Shown here one piece after another: positions 28,801-38,664 of a DNA stretch of 64,000 nucleotides. The stretch is taken from assembly GCF_001649575.2 (NCBI RefSeq), contig NC_051439.1:13406521-13470520 (forward strand). Reading direction: 5' to 3'. A model generated the notes under the pieces. The model made no database searches. It saw nothing but the letters and a program-made list of their open reading frames with translations, and was not told the origin of the DNA. The position numbers were made by a program, and so were the translations under genes. The DNA is from Kryptolebias marmoratus. Its lineage: Eukaryota > Chordata > Actinopteri > Cyprinodontiformes > Rivulidae. Position 1 is the stretch's first letter. The number at the start of each line of letters is the position of its first letter.

Positions 28801-31800
28801 AGAGGTTTTTCAAACCGTCTCGTCACACCGTCCTGATGCTTGCCCCCCTGCTGTGAAATTGGCAGCGTACACCTGTTCCAGCTCAGGTCGGCCACCCTAA
28901 ACACTAATCAGCCAGACAGGTTGGGAGAACCGACAAGAAGGTCGGAGGTCAATAGGCAGAGAAAAAGTACAATTTCCTTAGATAAATAGGTGGAGAAATT
29001 CTCCCCATGTTTCTTATGCTTGTAAACTCACACTGATCTGTGTGCATTCACTATCAATAAAGCAATATTTTCCATTTAAACTGAACACTCTGCCTTTCTA
29101 ATAGATTTTAAAAAATCAGTAAGTGTGGAAAAAGGCAGGCAAAAGGCACTTAATGCACATTCATTCAAATCAATTATTGTGTAGAAATAAGGGTTTATTT
29201 CATAGTAGCCAAATGAAGCAATATCTCTTTTCTCTAGTGCTTTAAGGAACAAAACTTGATTTAAAACACTTACCAAGACACTCTAACACAATTTGCATTT
29301 GAGTGGATTGAGGGTCAAAACAGAAAGAAATCCAACTTGAATCCTAATGAGTCATTTGTGAGAATAAATCATTAATTCAACAAGAAGAGAATCTGCAAAA
29401 GGCCTCCTTGTTATATAAATTAATTTGTGCCAACACACTCATATATACAGCATTCATAAGGGCCATGGTCACATAGTGCATTTATCTGCAGCTGCTGCTT
29501 TGTTTGCTCTCAACAAAATCATTCCTCTTCATTCTCTACTCCTTATATGTTGATGTCTGTAGCTGCTCACTCATTGGTCAGTGTCTCTGTTTGCACAGTG
29601 CAAAAGTCCAGCGAAAGGTGAGGTCTGGCAACAGCTGACCTCAACAAAACCATCAGCCTCCCACAGGCCTGCAGGACATTATCTGTTAATCAGTCAGTGC
29701 ACTAATAGAGCTCACAAAGCCCAGTGCTGCTTATAAGCCTTTGTGTTTATAAAGTACTGTTACAGTTTGGTTACTTTATCAGTAATCCAAAGTTTTTTAT
29801 CAAATGTCAGTGCAACAAAGGGCTGAAAAAGGAGACGAATTAAAATATTTTCATAATCCAGAGATTCATATTTTACTCTACTGCTGAAGCGACAAAGTAC
29901 TGTGAATGCTCATACTTGCTTTTTGGCAAGGATTTAGATAAGAATCGATACCCTTGTCATGTGTGTAAATCTAAAACTAAAGCTCAAAGCAAAAATGTTG
30001 GAAACAAGGAGAAACGGTGACTAAGACTGGCATGTAACCCTCTGTAATGTTTCAACTTTAATCGAGTTTACTTTAAACAAACTTTAAACTGTGCTAATTG
30101 TATTTGTTATTTTTAGGTCAAAGAAGCTTCATGAACAAAAATCCAACCTTTTTGGCGCTTATTATCGTTGAACGTTATCCGTCAGAGTTTAGCCAACATG
30201 ATCAGCTGCAGCTGATCCAGAACGCTGCTGCTGCTCCTCAGATCTTCTGGTTCTGGACTGCTCTGCATCCCCAGAACCAGAACCAAACGAGGAGAAGCAG
30301 CTTTCAGTTTCTATGCACCACAAATTTGGAACAAACTTCCAGAAAACTGTAAAACAGCTGAAACACTGGGTGCCTTTAAATCTCAACTTAAAACCAACCT
30401 GTTTAGAGTTGCTTATGGCTAAATTAGGGTTCGAGTGCGGGGTTTTGATGTCTTTGATGTTTTTCTCTTTCTTACTGTTTATTCATTGTCACATGCTGTT
30501 TTTATTTTGTTTTTTTAATTATGTAAAGCACCTTGAAATGCCTTGCTGCTGAAATGTGCTATACAAATAAAATTTGATTGATTGATTGATTGATGAATAC
30601 ATATCTACAGAATGGAAACATTTTTTTTTTTTTCTGTTATCTTTTACAGTGGAGTTAGATTGCAGTTCTTACAGGCAGTGGTTAATTTGCTGTTTTTCCA
30701 CGGGTCTATGAACTAACAACTGGAAGCTCACCCTTTCAAATCGCTCAGTTCTCTCATGTTGCAACAGCTCCCCACCACTCGAACATTACAAGTCTAATAA
30801 CGCTATCATTGACTCCCCTAACCTAATAATCTTTCATGTCAGAAAAGGTTGCAAAACACTTTTATGGGCAGATAAAATAATACGACTCCTATCTGTTTGC
30901 AGTGATTGTTGACAGATCCTTTCATTAAAGTCAGAAGCCGAGTGGTTTCTTTGAAGTGGAGATTCAAGCAATAATCTTTCCCTGCATCATGCCTAACTTA
31001 GCCGCTGTGTCCAGCCACATTAAGCACAGTTTCAGATGACTGAATCCAGACTGTCTACCAGCTGACAACTGAAGTCACTCATTATTATAGGTTTAAGTTA
31101 TGCAAATTAATTAGGTGAATTCCCTTAATTAAAATCAAGTCTGGAGGTTGTCTTTCGTGTTTCTACCTGTTCTTTTATTAAATTGCGTGTGTTTTTTCCC
31201 CCCTTTAATTATATTTTATCACTTGCTGACTGAACAACATAAAGAGTGTCAAAGGCAGCTTAAATGAAGGTAGGGTAGCTCAAGGACATAATTACGGCAA
31301 AGTTAATTTGAAGATGCACTGCTCAGTGTGAGCAAGATGTTGCAAATTGTGAGAACAAACTGGGAAATTTGGTCATTTGTGTATAATGTGTGTGTTTATC
31401 GCTTGCCGCTGAACGCAAAGGCGGAGCGATTATCTGTGTGTGTGGGTGTGTTTGTCTGTACTGTTAGCAAAATATCTCACAAACAACTGAAAGGGTTTTA
31501 GCGAAACCTTCAGAAAGTAATCGATGGCTGTACATTTACAGCTGATTAACTCTTGGAGCCAATGCAAGTCAAGATGGCAACTATAATTTATCAACATTAG
31601 TCTACACAAAAATGGCTATAACTCAGTGCATTTTACAGATATTGAGCTAAACTTTGGTGTGGTAGTAGCTGACAGTCTAATAGATCATGCAGGACCATGT
31701 GAGATGTACTATAATATTGCATAAAGTAGCATATATTGTTATTTCCAAGGTTTGACTTAACTGGCTAAATTTCTCAACTTAAGATGATCTGCATCCTTTC

Positions 31801-34800
31801 AAGAAATGCTAGCTCTTTAATGAAAACAGTTTCTAATACTAACCACATGGTTTGCACACAAACACTTTCCTGCATGTCTACCATTGTCCACTTCCACCCA
31901 CAGCTTACTACAAAGCAGCCCTGAACCACAGATATGAAGGGAGGGGCTTTTGCTTCCACAGCTTTCTTCTGAGACATACTGTAAGCATGTTCCTGTAGAC
32001 CCAAACAGGAAAACACAAAAACTGTCTGGAAGGCTTCAGAGTGTGTGAAAAGTCAACTTTCCCTTCAGAAGGCTTCGTGTATAATAGCACTTTCACGCTA
32101 CCCAAACACTCTTCCTTGAATTTTTGTCCACTTGCTACTACTACTGTATTCAAACAATAAGTCTACATGAAGGGAGAGGGGGGCAGAGGGATGTCTGGGG
32201 ACTGAGTGACTTCCTTTTTAGAAAAAAAAAAACAAAAAACGAGACTGCAGGCGGATTAGGAGGGTGGGGAAGTGTGACCTCGGGTAAACAGTCTCGCTTT
32301 TTCCCATGACAGCTGCAGACTCAACACCGGCCGAACCCTGGGCAGGTGTGTGTGTGTGTGTGTGTGGGGGTGCATGTGAGGTTATTACATGGAAGTGTGT
32401 GTTTAGTAGCTCTGTGTGTGTGTGTGTGTGTGTGTGNGGGGGGGGGGGGGGAATCCCAGACCAACCAGTACCTGAATGACCCCCACTGACCTTTATGCTC
32501 TCCTTGGAGGAAGTCATTTGGAAGCAACCATCCATAACCACATCCATCCTCTGAGCCCCAACAGGTGAGCAGCTCAAACTCACAGAAACAATGGGTTTAT
32601 TATCCTTCAGCAGCAGAAGCCCCTGCTACAACAATGGTGCAACAGCAGGCCTGTTTGCCACCCCGAAATTAAGGCCCAATTTAGCCGTCAACAAGTTCAA
32701 ATAAGGGCTAAAGGAGTGGTCTTCATGTCTTTCTTCCACACAGAGCACCTTAAAGGCTCCAAGTGATGCTGGAGGGTCTGACACTAAACACAGGGTCAGT
32801 TTAAATAACATAATAGCTTTTAAGCCTTTATGTGGGTTGAAAATACCTGAATAAAGATCTGATATCCTTCAAACTTCCTACAGCAATCTGACCACACATA
32901 TAGAACCCAGGTGGTACAAAAATGTCTCTTAGGACACCTGCTGCATGAACATCAGGTGCTGTCAGATTAGTGGGGGAACCTTTAAGTGCTGTAATTCAAT
33001 CTCAGTTTGAGATTCTCAAAAAAAAAAAATGGAACAACAAAAGGAGAGTAGACCTGAGGGGCAAACCCGGCCCAACACAACAACAGCCTATATTTAACCG
33101 TGGTGGGAATTGTGGGAGCAGACGCACAGGAACACTTTCAATGCACAACGAAGGCCGGCTGGGACCCAACTTCCTCCTCAGTCTCCAACATGAGTGTCTT
33201 GCTCATTTGGACACCCCCCCCCTCCACACCCAACAGCAACATAAAAAGATAAGCATTGTTTGGCCAAACAAAGAGCCACTTTCAATGTCTCAAAACCCCC
33301 CAGTTTCACATCCAAGGCGAATATTTGATGTCAGGCAGGACAATAGTTAACTTCACAAGTGGATGATGTGAACCTTCTTGGTACAGTTGGACAAAGTGGA
33401 CAATGGAGAACAGGTGCAAGTGGGGACAATTAAACAAAAGATAGAAGAAATGCTTCATCAGCTCAAAGTATTTCTAAGAAGCTGAGTTTTAGAGAGAACA
33501 AGTTAGTGATGGTTTTCTGACTTTAAGGTGAAAAAACATTTTTTAAAAAGTTGGAATTTGAAAGTGTGAAAAACAACCTTCAAGGAGTTCTGGTCAGCCA
33601 GAGCCAGCGCCTGCTTCTTCAGCTCGGAGACCTTCTTCTGGCACTGCTGGCACGAGCCTCCTCCTTTCTCCTCCGACTCGGAGATGGAAACCGACCCGGC
33701 GCCCTCAGGAGCAGGTCGGCTGCTGCATCGCGCCTCCTCCGCAGACTGGAGTCTTTTCCTGGGGGTTACCGCAGCCTCTCCGCCCGGACACCCCTCCACC
33801 TTCAGCACAACACAGAAACTTTGGTTAACAGTTGGACTGCCAGCAGAAACACCTCAGACTAGTGCGCAAAAAGTGGTCCTTCCTTGGAGGAAATTTGGCA
33901 ACCCGCAGGGACGCAGCTCAAGCGCAAAAGAAAACGAAACTAATCACCTTTCCCCACTTCATCAGTGACTCACTTACAGTGAACAGGCGGCTGTGAAGGT
34001 CCCCTCCATCAGAAACCAAGTTGCCTGAGCTCATTCTCCCAGATCAGGGGTTCAGGAGAGGGTGCTGGTGCAACTCGGAGGGGGGTTTTGTTGCAGAAAG
34101 GCGCGCGGCAGAGCAGAGCCATAGGCTACACACTGCAGACCTGACTCTGGGTTACCTGTCATCTGCCACATCAGGGCTGCGAACCTCCGAGTCCGAAAGT
34201 TTACAAGCTGCGCACGAGTTTTGGCTCTGGAGGGAGGCGGTGTAGTGCTGGAATGGGAGGGCTGAGGGAAGTTTCCTTGGGGGGGGCGCAGACCTCTCTG
34301 AACTGAGCAGGGACATATATCTGCCCATTTAAAGTGTTTCTCTTATTAATATTACTTTAATAAAAGGAAGGGAAAATAATTTTATTTGATGGATCACATG
34401 TTGGCACTTTGGAATTTCTTTTTTAGTGTGATGCGGCTAAAAAAAAGTTAATCAAGCACAAAACAGGACAAAATATTATCTTTATGTGTTCTGTTGTAGA
34501 TATTTATTCCAGTTAAAGGGCTCATCAATAACTGTTGCCTCTCCCAGGATTTGCGCAGCGCTGTGGGTCCTCGGTGTGACTCTGGCGCCATCCTCTGTCC
34601 AAAACGCAGCACAGCAGCAGCAGCTCGCAGCCTGAAGGGCTGCTGCGCACTACAGGTTTAATATTTAATTGGTAAACTTTGAATATTTCATGCGGGTGAT
34701 GTCAGCCACAGTGACCACACGCGCTTCTGCCCCCCAACAACTGAAGCATTTTTTTTTCTCTTTAAACGACAGATTTTTGGACTTTGATGTCTTTGGGTTT

Positions 34801-35369
34801 CAATTTGCGCCTGTCACAGCACATTATACAGAACGTGTTTGATCAAATTTGGGGTGGAAAGACAGAAACATGTTCAGTAGAGTGTATTTTCAATTAATGG
34901 TGGCAACATTTAAAGCTTCAAGAGATGAATCCAGGAGATTCAAGGTTTTGGATTTTTTTTTATTTTAAGCTTTTACCAAACATATCAAACATTTAAATCT
35001 GAATCGGAATTGATTTTTGAGATTTTTTCTTACGCAAATAAAAGTTAAAACTCTTTAAATTACAATAAAGGAAGTCTTCAACACTTGACCAAGATCAACT
35101 TTTTCCTCCTAAATCTGAGGTTGAAGTTTGAAGTTAACAGAAGCGGGTGTGATGCTGAACAGACAGGAGCATCATTTGCCCATCACCACTCGTTTCAAAC
35201 ACCCCATTTCGGACCCGTTGTTTTCTTTTACCTTTGTTTTTCTCTTCAGCAGGTGACTCGTAAACCCAAATATGATGTCGGAGTCAACAAAAATCGTCCC
35301 CAGGTCTATGACGCTGGGGTTGGGCTTCCCAGCTTCGGCAGACCCCGCCGGGGAGTTTGGCAAAGCCAT
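999..35369 (-). CDS. kif26a: kif26a, atypical kinesin KIF26A, N-terminal part (4 exons, continues off the left edge)
   Basis: Join of 35369-35232, 33799-33578, 7477-7007 and 1204-999 on the minus strand, all with GT-AG introns. The first three junctions are phase 0 and the last donor is phase 2. About 345 residues are encoded. KIF26 proteins are kinesin-like but have a degenerate ATPase and act in signalling and microtubule stabilisation (family knowledge). Visible here are two CxxC modules (C96/C99 and C143/C146), the block TVTIQAQQYLDGMWSISRVN just before residue 277, and SSAASFFIR at the end, which in the family lies just before the motor domain. The motor and the C-terminal coiled coil are outside the window. 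Start chosen at 35369: GCCATGG is a strong context, and an in-frame TAG lies 14 codons upstream. KIF26A rather than KIF26B is favoured by the aspg/mir-203 neighbours and by my memory of the two sequences. Confidence 0.88.
1205..7006 (-). other. kif26a intron 3
   Basis: About 5.8 kb between exons 3 and 4. It contains a GT microsatellite near 2281 and AT-rich unique sequence. Open frames here are short, begin at non-ATG codons or lack any recognisable domain. No gene is supported. Confidence 0.8.
2281..2310. repeat. (GT)n microsatellite
   Basis: About 13 GT dinucleotides with one C interruption near the right end, inside kif26a intron 3. Confidence 0.95.
7007..7477 (-). CDS. kif26a: kif26a coding exon 3
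   Basis: 471 nt, residues 121-277, phase 0 at both ends. The acceptor is TTTCTCTGCAG|GATCC and the donor AAGCCC|GTATGT. It holds the second cysteine module (CCQVCSTPLHQLRREALQML) and a serine-rich linker. It ends in the conserved family block GSLSTVTIQAQQYLDGMWS, the best single piece of evidence for KIF26. Confidence 0.93.
15381..15620 (+). repeat. dispersed teleost repeat, copy A (decayed)
   Basis: Contains TTTGGTGTAGTAGTAGCTGA at 15409-15428, then a block ending in CAACATAAGATGATC and CAAGGAATGCTAGTCCTTTAA. The same blocks occur in the same order near 31653-31820. Confidence 0.6.
16792..16891. repeat. compound (CT)n-(AT)n microsatellite
   Basis: A pyrimidine CT tract at about 16792-16836 is followed directly by about 25 AT dinucleotides at 16842-16891. 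The Tyr/Ile and Arg/Glu dipeptide frames read through it are artefacts of the repeat. Confidence 0.97.
20005..20185 (+). repeat. possible degenerate relative of the LTR at 23805
   Basis: The stretch CACATG-TTTCATTGTAATCA followed by ACACCTG and CAGTACATAT resembles CACATGTAAGTCATTGTAAT, CACCTG and GTGCATATAA in the better-preserved LTR. The ends cannot be defined. Confidence 0.35.
23265..24306. mobile_element. inverted-repeat DNA element (MITE-like), interrupted by a solo LTR
   Basis: The left arm (about 23279-23423) and the reverse complement of the right arm (24291-24245 then 23804-23720) align over about 140 bp. Both read GATCTTTT-AAGTG, GTTATGAACAATTAA, ATCTTACCTG, CAGTTTGGAGAA-like and AGTTTAATT in order. 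The right end carries CATTAAAGGGATAGTTAAG, which I recognise from a common teleost nonautonomous repeat; the left end has diverged. No transposase frame is present. Without the LTR the element would be about 600 bp. Exact ends and target duplication are uncertain. Confidence 0.75.
23805..24239 (+). mobile_element. solo LTR of a retrotransposon
   Basis: 435 bp beginning TGTCAT and ending ATGACA, flanked by a perfect 5-bp duplication GTAAG (23800-23804 and 24240-24244). Inside are a TATA-like GCATATAACC near 24000 and an AATAAA near 24170, in the order expected for U3-R-U5. TG...CA ends plus a 5-bp duplication fit a Gypsy-, Pao- or retrovirus-like LTR; the class cannot be decided. No internal coding region is present. 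The insertion lies in the right arm of an inverted-repeat element, whose left arm shows the uninterrupted sequence. Confidence 0.85.
30180..30594 (+). mobile_element. 5'-truncated L2-type LINE tail
   Basis: Conceptual translation with frameshifts gives LQLIQNAAA, then FYAPQIWNKLPENCKTAETL and FKSQLKTNLFRVAYG before a stop. This is the typical C-terminal end of fish L2-clade reverse-transcriptase proteins. It is followed by a short 3' UTR (TGTGCTATACAAATAAAATT) and a (TTGA)n tail at 30573-30594. The reverse-transcriptase core is missing, so it is a dead fragment on the strand opposite kif26a. Confidence 0.8.
31381..31822 (+). repeat. dispersed teleost repeat, copy B (fullest)
   Basis: Reads in order GTTAGCAAAATATCTCAC, a block ending AAAGTAATCGATGGCTGTAC, CTGATTAACTCTTGGAG, AAATGGCTATAACTCAGT and TTTGGTGTGGTAGTAGCTGA (31653-31672). 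It then continues into CTCAACTTAAGATGATC and CAAGAAATGCTAGCTCTTTAA. Shares these blocks with copies near 15.4, 52.9 and 62.5 kb, all in the same orientation. No coding potential seen. Confidence 0.7.
32340..32451. repeat. (GT)n tracts ending in an ambiguous base and a poly-G run
   Basis: Two GT microsatellites (about 32346-32365 and 32411-32436). The second is followed by an undetermined base (n, 32437) and a run of 14 G (32438-32451). The n marks an assembly or consensus uncertainty at the repeat edge. Confidence 0.95.
33578..33799 (-). CDS. kif26a: kif26a coding exon 2
   Basis: 222 nt, residues 47-120, phase 0 at both ends. The acceptor is GTGCTGAAG|GTGGAG and the donor TTGAAG|GTTGTT. It contains an acidic/serine stretch, then CQQCQKKVSELKKQALALAD, which matches the first cysteine module of KIF26 proteins (C-x2-C followed by an amphipathic ELK/Q helix). 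Confidence 0.85.
33800..35231 (-). other. kif26a intron 1
   Basis: 1.43 kb. The segment at about 34000-34300 is GC-richer and contains a good minus-strand donor (GATGACAG|GTAACC, exon edge 34156) that could belong to an alternative non-coding first exon. The remainder is AT-rich with nothing recognisable. Confidence 0.6.
35232..35369 (-). CDS. kif26a: kif26a coding exon 1
   Basis: Encodes residues 1-46, from MALPNSP to LLKRKTK. It ends at the donor AAAG|GTAAAAG in phase 0. The exon must extend upstream as 5' UTR. I do not recognise this N-terminus from mammals, so the call rests on the start context, the donor and the frame match with exon 2. Confidence 0.7.
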
Positions 35370-35484
35370 GGCGTTGTCCAGAAAATATTCCACTCGGTGG
35401 GAAACCTATTTGACTTGTAGATCCATCAAATTCGCGTGTCTCGTGCCCCCTGAAAAGATCCGCAAGGGTTTTTAATCCGGACAT
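35284..35484 (-). promoter_or_regulatory. upstream ORF overlapping the kif26a start
   Basis: An ATG at 35484 in weak context (TGAATGT) opens a 66-codon frame. It runs past the kif26a ATG at 35369 in another frame and stops at 35284, still inside exon 1. If the transcript starts upstream of 35484, this frame would reduce kif26a translation and force leaky scanning. The peptide has no recognisable domain. Confidence 0.5.
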
Positions 35485-35930
35485 TCAGTGGATCGCGGTG
35501 AGCTCTCGGCACGTGTGCGTAAAATAACCTCTTGGGTTTCCAGATGTCCACCAAAAAAAAAAAAAAAAAGGCAAGAAGTAGAATCCACCCGGCGTGCAGA
35601 GAAGGTGTAATCCACTGTGGTACTTTTTAAACCATCCTCTGGCTGATCAGGTCTGAGATCTGCGCGCCGCAGCAGGTCTGTATAAAAGCACCTTGCGCAT
35701 CTGCTGCGCACTCATCTCCTGCTTCTCCTCCCCTCAGCCATTCTCTCTCTCTCTCTCCCCCCACCCTGAGCTCTCCTGTCACTGATGACCTCCTCTTCCA
35801 CCCGGTCTGCCGGCGCGTGCTTGTCACCCCCCCCCCCGCACGCACGGAGATGTAAAACGCAGCAGCAGTCCTGCTTGGAACCCTCCTAATGACTCCATCT
35901 TTGTCATGTTCTTGTGTCACTTGACTGTGT
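35485..35930 (-). promoter_or_regulatory. kif26a 5' UTR / promoter region
   Basis: A GC- and CpG-rich block upstream of the start codon, with CT-rich and C-rich tracts (35743-35760 and 35828-35837) and a poly-A run (35553-35570). A TATAAAAG octamer lies at 35681-35688 but faces the plus strand, away from kif26a. The kif26a start site is not defined. Confidence 0.5.
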
Positions 35931-36977
35931 GACAGTGGCGCACACTGATGGCTCCATCTTCACGAGTCAAAGATTGTTAAACCTGCAAGCTGAACCTTCT
36001 TACCCCCCAGATAAAGATTCAAAGTGTGAGCTTCTCGAGTTCCCATTCATGTCAGTCAGCTGAAATTTCATTCGTTTGGCCAACTTATTTTAGACCTAAT
36101 GAAGCTCATATTAGTCTGTGCTTTCTTTTAAAGTTTCACCTATTCTTTTTGTCTAAGTCATTGCAAACTATAAAATCAAACCTAGAAAAGGTTATCCTGA
36201 ACTATATCAGATGGTGCAGATATACTGATATGCAATTCTGAAATGCAGGTAGGCACTCAATGTACACAAAATACTCAGCTGCAAACCAGTAAAAGCTTAA
36301 ATCATGTGACTACACAGTCTGTATAGGTAAAAAATATATATTAAATTTAACACTTGACCTGTTTTCAGTCTTTTTTGCTGCTTTAAACGTGGCAGCGGGC
36401 CTCAGATTTTTAATTCAAGGACACAATAACCATCTAAATGAGTCAAAAATGTGCAGATTCTGTTTTTTTACTTCTTTTATTTACCTGTATTCCTGAATTT
36501 CTGAATAATTTGATGATTCTAAATGCTTGCGACTAAACATTGCATGTCATGTCTGAAATTCAGCCAGATCAAACGATTGCCAATCGATATTCAATGAATA
36601 AGCCGTCACCTCTTTAATCAGGCCGAGCCTATTATCAGTATGGATTGAGAACTGCAGCTAATAGGTGCTTTCCACCAGAGTCAGAGGAACTATGATGGAC
36701 TGATGGAGCAGCAGGGCTTTTCTATATAAACATAACCCCAAGACGAAGTCCAGTTTTGGTTCATGTGTTCTGAAGCAGTTCCTGAATTAATTAATGAATA
36801 AAGAGGCAATTAACTGTGGTTATACAATCAAAACCTTTATAATTCTGCAGAATATAAACTGGCAGAATGATATTATGTTTTATTTATAGCTACAAATTCA
36901 CAAGATGTTACAAGTCACTGCAGGAGGTGTGTTGACTTTCAGTTGCAAGTGTTTCTCAAGTCCTCAAACCACTTGTG

Positions 36978-37000
36978 CCTACATTTCCCAGAATGCATTA
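36978..37000 (+). promoter_or_regulatory. ZNF143/THAP11 (STAF)-type site
   Basis: CCTACATTTCCCAGAATGCA plus TTA closely matches the extended SBS consensus (ACTACAATTCCCAGMATGC). Such sites usually mark promoters or loop anchors. Occupancy is inference. Confidence 0.5.
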
Positions 37001-37499
37001 GGACCGAAAGGTGGCTGTGTTTGGACCCTCCCTGTAGCGCAGCTGGTTGCAATAACCCAAAAGAGCGCGAGTCTATTAGTTTTCAATTATTTAAAAAGAT
37101 GCATTCAAAGACTCGGGAAATTACAGTTCTTTAACCATGACCCTTTATGCTTCGGTTTTTCGTGAGAATGAGTTTGCGCGTCGGTGTGGTTTTCTTCTTG
37201 CTTCTTGCTTTATAGCTCAGTGGGGTCTAAACCAAGTTTCCAAATATAAATCTAGATTCCAGCTACTCGAAACAGGTTTTTTTTTCGTAGAAGGTCATTG
37301 CTAAAAGGGAGGAACAAGTTCTAAAGTTTTTAGTTTTTTTTTAGTTTTTATTTAAACAAATGTGATCAAGATTCAGACTTGGGCAACAATGACGCTCTGG
37401 CAGCTAAACAAGGGGGATAAATGATTATTATTCTACGGATGGATTCATTATTTCTGAGCATCTCATCCACTTTTATTCCAACCCACACCTCTGTTTGTC

Positions 37500-37790
37500 A
37501 GAGTAACCCGCGATAAAAACGGATCCACTTTGTCCTTCAGCTCCTCCCCGCCGCAGGAGGTCTGGGTTGGGTCTCTTCCTTCCGGCCCCTGGAGAAGACC
37601 CGGGATGGATCGGACCCCATCCCCGGGGGACCGCAGACGCTGCTGCATCTGCTGCCCTTTACGCGCGCACGGGCGCGCGCTCGGGCACATGGCTGTGGGC
37701 ATCTCATTAGCGCCTCTGCTCTGCCTCATCCTGGGAGACCTCTGCGGCTCCTCCCGCTGCAGGACAGGCTCTGCGAGAAGCGTTTAGCAA
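37500..37790. promoter_or_regulatory. GC-rich, CpG-dense island
   Basis: Many CpG dinucleotides over about 290 bp, against an AT-rich background, with nested CGCG/GCGC palindromes. It lies between kif26a and miR-203. A plus-strand frame from the ATG at about 37605 (MDRTPSPGDRRR...) ends at 37787 and includes a hydrophobic stretch, but has no recognised homologue, so I treat the island as regulatory. Confidence 0.45.
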
Positions 37791-38339
37791 ATATTGATAG
37801 TTCTCGGCGCATTGAGGACATCAAAGAAAGGCAGGAGGAGAAAAAGAAGAAGGAGGAGGAGGAGGAGGGGGATAAATGTTGAGCGGTGCGTTCATGAATG
37901 ATTTATGCAATATTCCTTGAAAAAAAAAATCATTTGGATTTTCTTGTGTCAGATTCTGAATGCTAAGTTTTCCCCCTCCTCTCATGAATCTCACAGTAAA
38001 ACAACCTGTGTTTAAATTTTAATCAAGGACTTTGAATTAATTTATTAATTAGGCCCAGGCTTGGACTGATGAGGGGGGGAATCAATGAAAAGCGAAGGAA
38101 AAGACTAGTGAACATATCCCAAACTACTTTAAATGAGACATATATGGCTCCTCTTTAATCGGTGGTTGATTCATTTAAAAGAAAATTTCTCTCTAGTGTT
38201 AGATTAGTCATAAATGACACCACATGTGTGCATATTTGCCATTTTACATTAAAACTCCTTTCCCCTACTTTGGACAGTGACCATCCCTGCGGACGGAAGG
38301 TCCATCACCCCCCACAGACTCATCACAGACAAATGGTTC

Positions 38340-38345
38340 TTTATT
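38340..38345 (-). terminator. poly(A) signal of the miR-203 transcript
   Basis: AATAAA on the minus strand, followed within 10-30 nt by TGTCTGTGATGAGTCTGTGG, a GT-rich downstream element. Confidence 0.7.
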
Positions 38346-38664
38346 GACTTGTTTTAATCAGTACCTCTGAATAGCAGCAACAGAAAAGCAGTGAAAATGC
38401 AAGCCTTACTGCAGCAGCAGAGCTGTTAAAATTTTGTGTGTGCGCCAGCACGATGAAATTACTGAAGCCTAATGATTTTTACAGCCCCCCACAGCTCCCC
38501 GAGACTGCAGGTGTGGCTGTAACACAATGTGGTAAAATGACATAAAGGAGGCAGGAAAGCATGAATAAATCACACAGTTGTTCCAGCGTTGTTCGGAGTC
38601 GGGCCTTCTGAGATGTCTCCCTTCACAAAGGAGACGCTCGGAGCGTTTTCCGTAACGTGGCGGC

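Larger units (their letters stand above)
7478..33577 (-). other. kif26a intron 2 (26 kb)
   Basis: A very long intron with no coding exon I can support. It carries CT/AT microsatellites (16.8 kb), an inverted-repeat element with a nested solo LTR (23.3-24.3 kb), an L2-type LINE tail (30.2-30.6 kb), two copies of a dispersed teleost repeat (15.4 and 31.4 kb), GT runs and one ambiguous base (32.4 kb). Several blocks rich in homeodomain-like and octamer motifs look like possible enhancers. Long first introns of developmental genes often hold enhancers, but conservation cannot be tested here. Confidence 0.8.
35931..38324. other. intergenic region between kif26a and the miR-203 gene
   Basis: About 2.4 kb. 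It contains a ZNF143/STAF-like site (36978-37000) and a GC-rich island (37500-37870) with GC-only palindromes such as GCGCGCACGGGCGCGCGC, followed by a purine tract of GGA triplets. No spliced coding gene is supported. Confidence 0.6.

Noticed and set aside
33551..33968. Plus-strand ORFs over kif26a exon 2
   Set aside because: Antisense shadows of a real coding exon with GC-rich codons; no domain.
35391..35393. An earlier kif26a start at 35393
   Set aside because: The codon is GTG, not ATG. The first in-frame ATG is at 35369, in a strong context, with an in-frame stop upstream.
37605..37787. Short protein (MDRTPSPGDRRR...) in the GC island
   Set aside because: No homologue, splice partner or poly(A) context is recognised; better explained as CpG-island sequence.
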